Assembly: GCA_035532215.1 (NCBI GenBank)
Contig: DATKRK010000290.1
Location: 1-13,915 of the forward strand
DNA length: 13,915 nucleotides
Reading direction: 5' to 3'
Source of the DNA: JAICIG01 sp035532215
Lineage (GTDB): Bacteria; Planctomycetota; Planctomycetia; Pirellulales; JAICIG01
Positions 12,468-13,915 of this stretch are shown here, piece after piece (position 1 is the first letter of the stretch; each line of letters begins with the position of its first letter). A program made the position numbers and the translations under genes. The notes beneath the pieces were generated by a model, which was not told where the DNA came from, did no database searches, and worked only from the letters and a program-made list of their open reading frames with translations.

Positions 12468-13901
12468 ATGAGAGAGCCGGCATTGCTGGCAAGCGTGCAG
12501 GATTTGGGGTCGAGACCCGTGAGCTTCCGACGCGCAACTTGTGCATTCCTCCTCATTTCGTGCCAAATGGCTGGCGCGAGGCTCTGCCTGGCCGACTCGT
12601 TGTCGATTGACTTCACGGAGCAGCAATTTCGGCCCGAATTGGTCGAATTGTGGGGGCGCGGGGCGGAGACGCGCGTGAGTCCCGACCGTCGCGGGCTGCG
12701 CGTCGATATTCCCGCTACTAGCGGCGCGGCGGCGCCCGTTGGATTTTCGTCGAGGTTTGGCATGCGCGGCGACTTCGATATCGCGCTGGGCTATTCCGTG
12801 ATCGAACTGGCCGGTGCGAGGGGCCGCGAAAGCGGTGCGGTGACGCTATACGTGGCCGCAGATTGCGAGTATCGGGATGCCGCTTCCATCGAGTACACGA
12901 CGCACGCGACGAAAGGGCCTGTGTTCATGATGCGCCGCTTTTCCGGCGCAGGCAGAGAGCGGCGCTCGGTAATTCGCGCCGCGGCGGCGCACGAGAAAAG
13001 CGGAACGTTGCTACTGCGTCGCCGCGGCGAAAAATTGGAGTTTCTCGTGCGCGACGGCGAGCGCGCCGTTCCGAAAAAGCTTTGGAGTACGCGTTTCGTC
13101 GAGGCCGAGGCCCGCATCATTCGTGCTACTATGCGAAGCAGCGCTGGGGACATATCCTCTCAAGCGATTCTGTATTCGTTCGTCGTCGAAGCGGATCGCA
13201 TCGTCGGGACGCCGCCGGCGCGCGGTGGAACTTTTCTCCCACATTCCTGGTTCGCTTTGCTAGGCGCCGGCGCGCTCGTGGCGGCTGGCGCCCTCGTCGC
13301 CGCGCGGAATCGAGTTTCGTCGAGCGCGTCCAGACGCCCTCGTAACAGGCCAGCGTCGCGTTTTGGACTCACGCTCGTCGAGTTGCTAGTCGTGCTGGGC
13401 GTCATCGGGATCCTAGCCGGGTTAATGTTGCCAGCGATTCAGAACGCCCGCGAAAGCGCACGCAGGACGACCTGCCTTAATCATTTGCGTCAACTGGGCG
13501 GCGCATTCATGCTGCACGAAAGCACTCACCAATGTTTGCCGACGGGGGGCTGGGGATGGAGATGGCAGGGAGACCCCGACCGGGGGTTCCGAGCCGAGCA
13601 ACCGGGTGGTTGGGGGTTTAACATTTTGCCGTTCATCGAGCAAAGCGGATTACACGACGCGGCGGCTGGCCAAGTTCCCGCGGCAAAACGGGTAACGGGA
13701 AAGGCGGTCGCTCAGACCGCCGTCGCGACGTTCAATTGCCCGACACGGCGAGCGGTGCAGCCCTACCCATTCGTCCACGCGCAAAACTTCGTGAACATCG
13801 ATCGGCCAGCGAAGGTCGGCAGAACTGATTATTACCCCGGCATGAAAGTGGATCGCAATTCGGTAACGGACGCATATCGGACGGAAGGATGGAGGAAGTA
13901 A
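12468..13901 (+). CDS. Composite protein: DUF1583-like domain + internal prepilin leader + DUF1559, C-terminus truncated
   Basis: A 477-residue protein (numbering from ATG 12468; TTG 12465 and GTG 12519 are alternative starts, the last giving a more usual signal peptide). Order of parts: signal peptide ending near residue 43 (LCLA); a beta-sandwich resembling planctomycete DUF1583/ConA-like domains (about 50-245, with SGTLLLRRRGEKLEFLV); a membrane helix (about 262-279); a basic linker (280-299); then RFGLTLVELLVVLGVIGIL (298-316), a class III prepilin cleavage site (cut after G300, Glu at +5) with its helix, continuing into NARESARRTTCLNHLRQLG (326-344), GWGFNILPFIEQSG (381-394) and TFNCPTRRA (421-429) of DUF1559. 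The family usually runs 100 or more residues further, to a DG-rich end; this frame stops after EGWRK. Either a frameshift or a real truncation is possible. Confidence 0.78.
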   Translation: MREPALLASVQDLGSRPVSFRRATCAFLLISCQMAGARLCLADSLSIDFTEQQFRPELVELWGRGAETRVSPDRRGLRVDIPATSGAAAPVGFSSRFGMRGDFDIALGYSVIELAGARGRESGAVTLYVAADCEYRDAASIEYTTHATKGPVFMMRRFSGAGRERRSVIRAAAAHEKSGTLLLRRRGEKLEFLVRDGERAVPKKLWSTRFVEAEARIIRATMRSSAGDISSQAILYSFVVEADRIVGTPPARGGTFLPHSWFALLGAGALVAAGALVAARNRVSSSASRRPRNRPASRFGLTLVELLVVLGVIGILAGLMLPAIQNARESARRTTCLNHLRQLGGAFMLHESTHQCLPTGGWGWRWQGDPDRGFRAEQPGGWGFNILPFIEQSGLHDAAAGQVPAAKRVTGKAVAQTAVATFNCPTRRAVQPYPFVHAQNFVNIDRPAKVGRTDYYPGMKVDRNSVTDAYRTEGWRK

Positions 13902-13915
13902 CTGATGACATGTTC
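13891..13915 (+). other. Possible ribosome site and start of a further gene, or continuation of DUF1559
   Basis: GGAGG (13891-13895) lies 9 nt before ATG 13905 and 14 nt before ATG 13910, right at the end of the composite gene. A sixth gene may begin here. Alternatively, the frame containing ATG 13910 is open from 13829 and may be the shifted C-terminus of the DUF1559 protein. The window ends at 13915, so neither reading can be confirmed. Confidence 0.3.

Noticed and set aside
12873..12888. GGGATGCCGCTTC inside the composite gene, similar to part of the inverted repeat at 213-268
   Set aside because: The match is about 13 nt, with no second arm, and the bases encode an uninterrupted part of the DUF1583-like domain. 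It is probably coincidence.

Overview
The window looks like chromosomal DNA from a member of the Planctomycetes, most likely the Pirellulales/Lacipirellulaceae side. This is inferred from high GC, a DUF1559 protein with a type IV-pilin-like leader, a DUF1583-like beta-sandwich, a DUF1573 protein, a NIPSNAP protein with a secretion signal, and short GC-rich palindromes scattered between genes. No rRNA, tRNA, CRISPR array, integrase or transposase was seen.

Layout. Positions 1-416 carry no convincing gene but hold a large compound inverted repeat (213-268). Positions 417-4877 are a tight co-directional glycan cluster: a GT4 glycosyltransferase, a WbaP/WcaJ-type polyprenyl-phosphate sugar-1-phosphate transferase, a GT-C (PMT/ArnT-like) membrane glycosyltransferase and a short-chain dehydrogenase. 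The first three overlap by 4 and 11 bp. Together they would start, extend and attach or modify a lipid-linked envelope glycan. Positions 4878-8473 are housekeeping or accessory genes: miaE (tRNA hydroxylase), a secreted tandem NIPSNAP protein convergent with it with a 4-bp stop overlap, a three-histidine-box fatty acid desaturase, and a convergent dual-specificity-type phosphatase.

The most interesting part is 8860-13901. A near-consensus sigma70-type promoter (-35 TTGACG, 16-nt spacer, -10 TATCAT) precedes five co-directional genes whose products all appear to act at or outside the membrane: (1) a MauE/DoxX-like redox membrane protein carrying both a CGCFG motif and a C-terminal CxxC domain; (2) an anchored DUF1573 protein; (3) a 123-residue secreted peptide with ten cysteines in the predicted mature part, preceded by a terminator-like hairpin and a strong Shine-Dalgarno; (4) a LolA/RseB-like secreted protein with a Cys-rich insert and a C-terminal membrane anchor; (5) a composite protein with a DUF1583-like domain, a membrane segment and then an internal prepilin-peptidase site leading into a DUF1559 pseudopilin. 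My hypothesis is a dedicated envelope system that oxidatively folds and displays a disulfide-rich small protein, possibly on or with a pseudopilin surface structure. The last gene ends early for its family, either through a -1 frameshift near 13829-13850 or a true truncation. The window ends too soon to decide.
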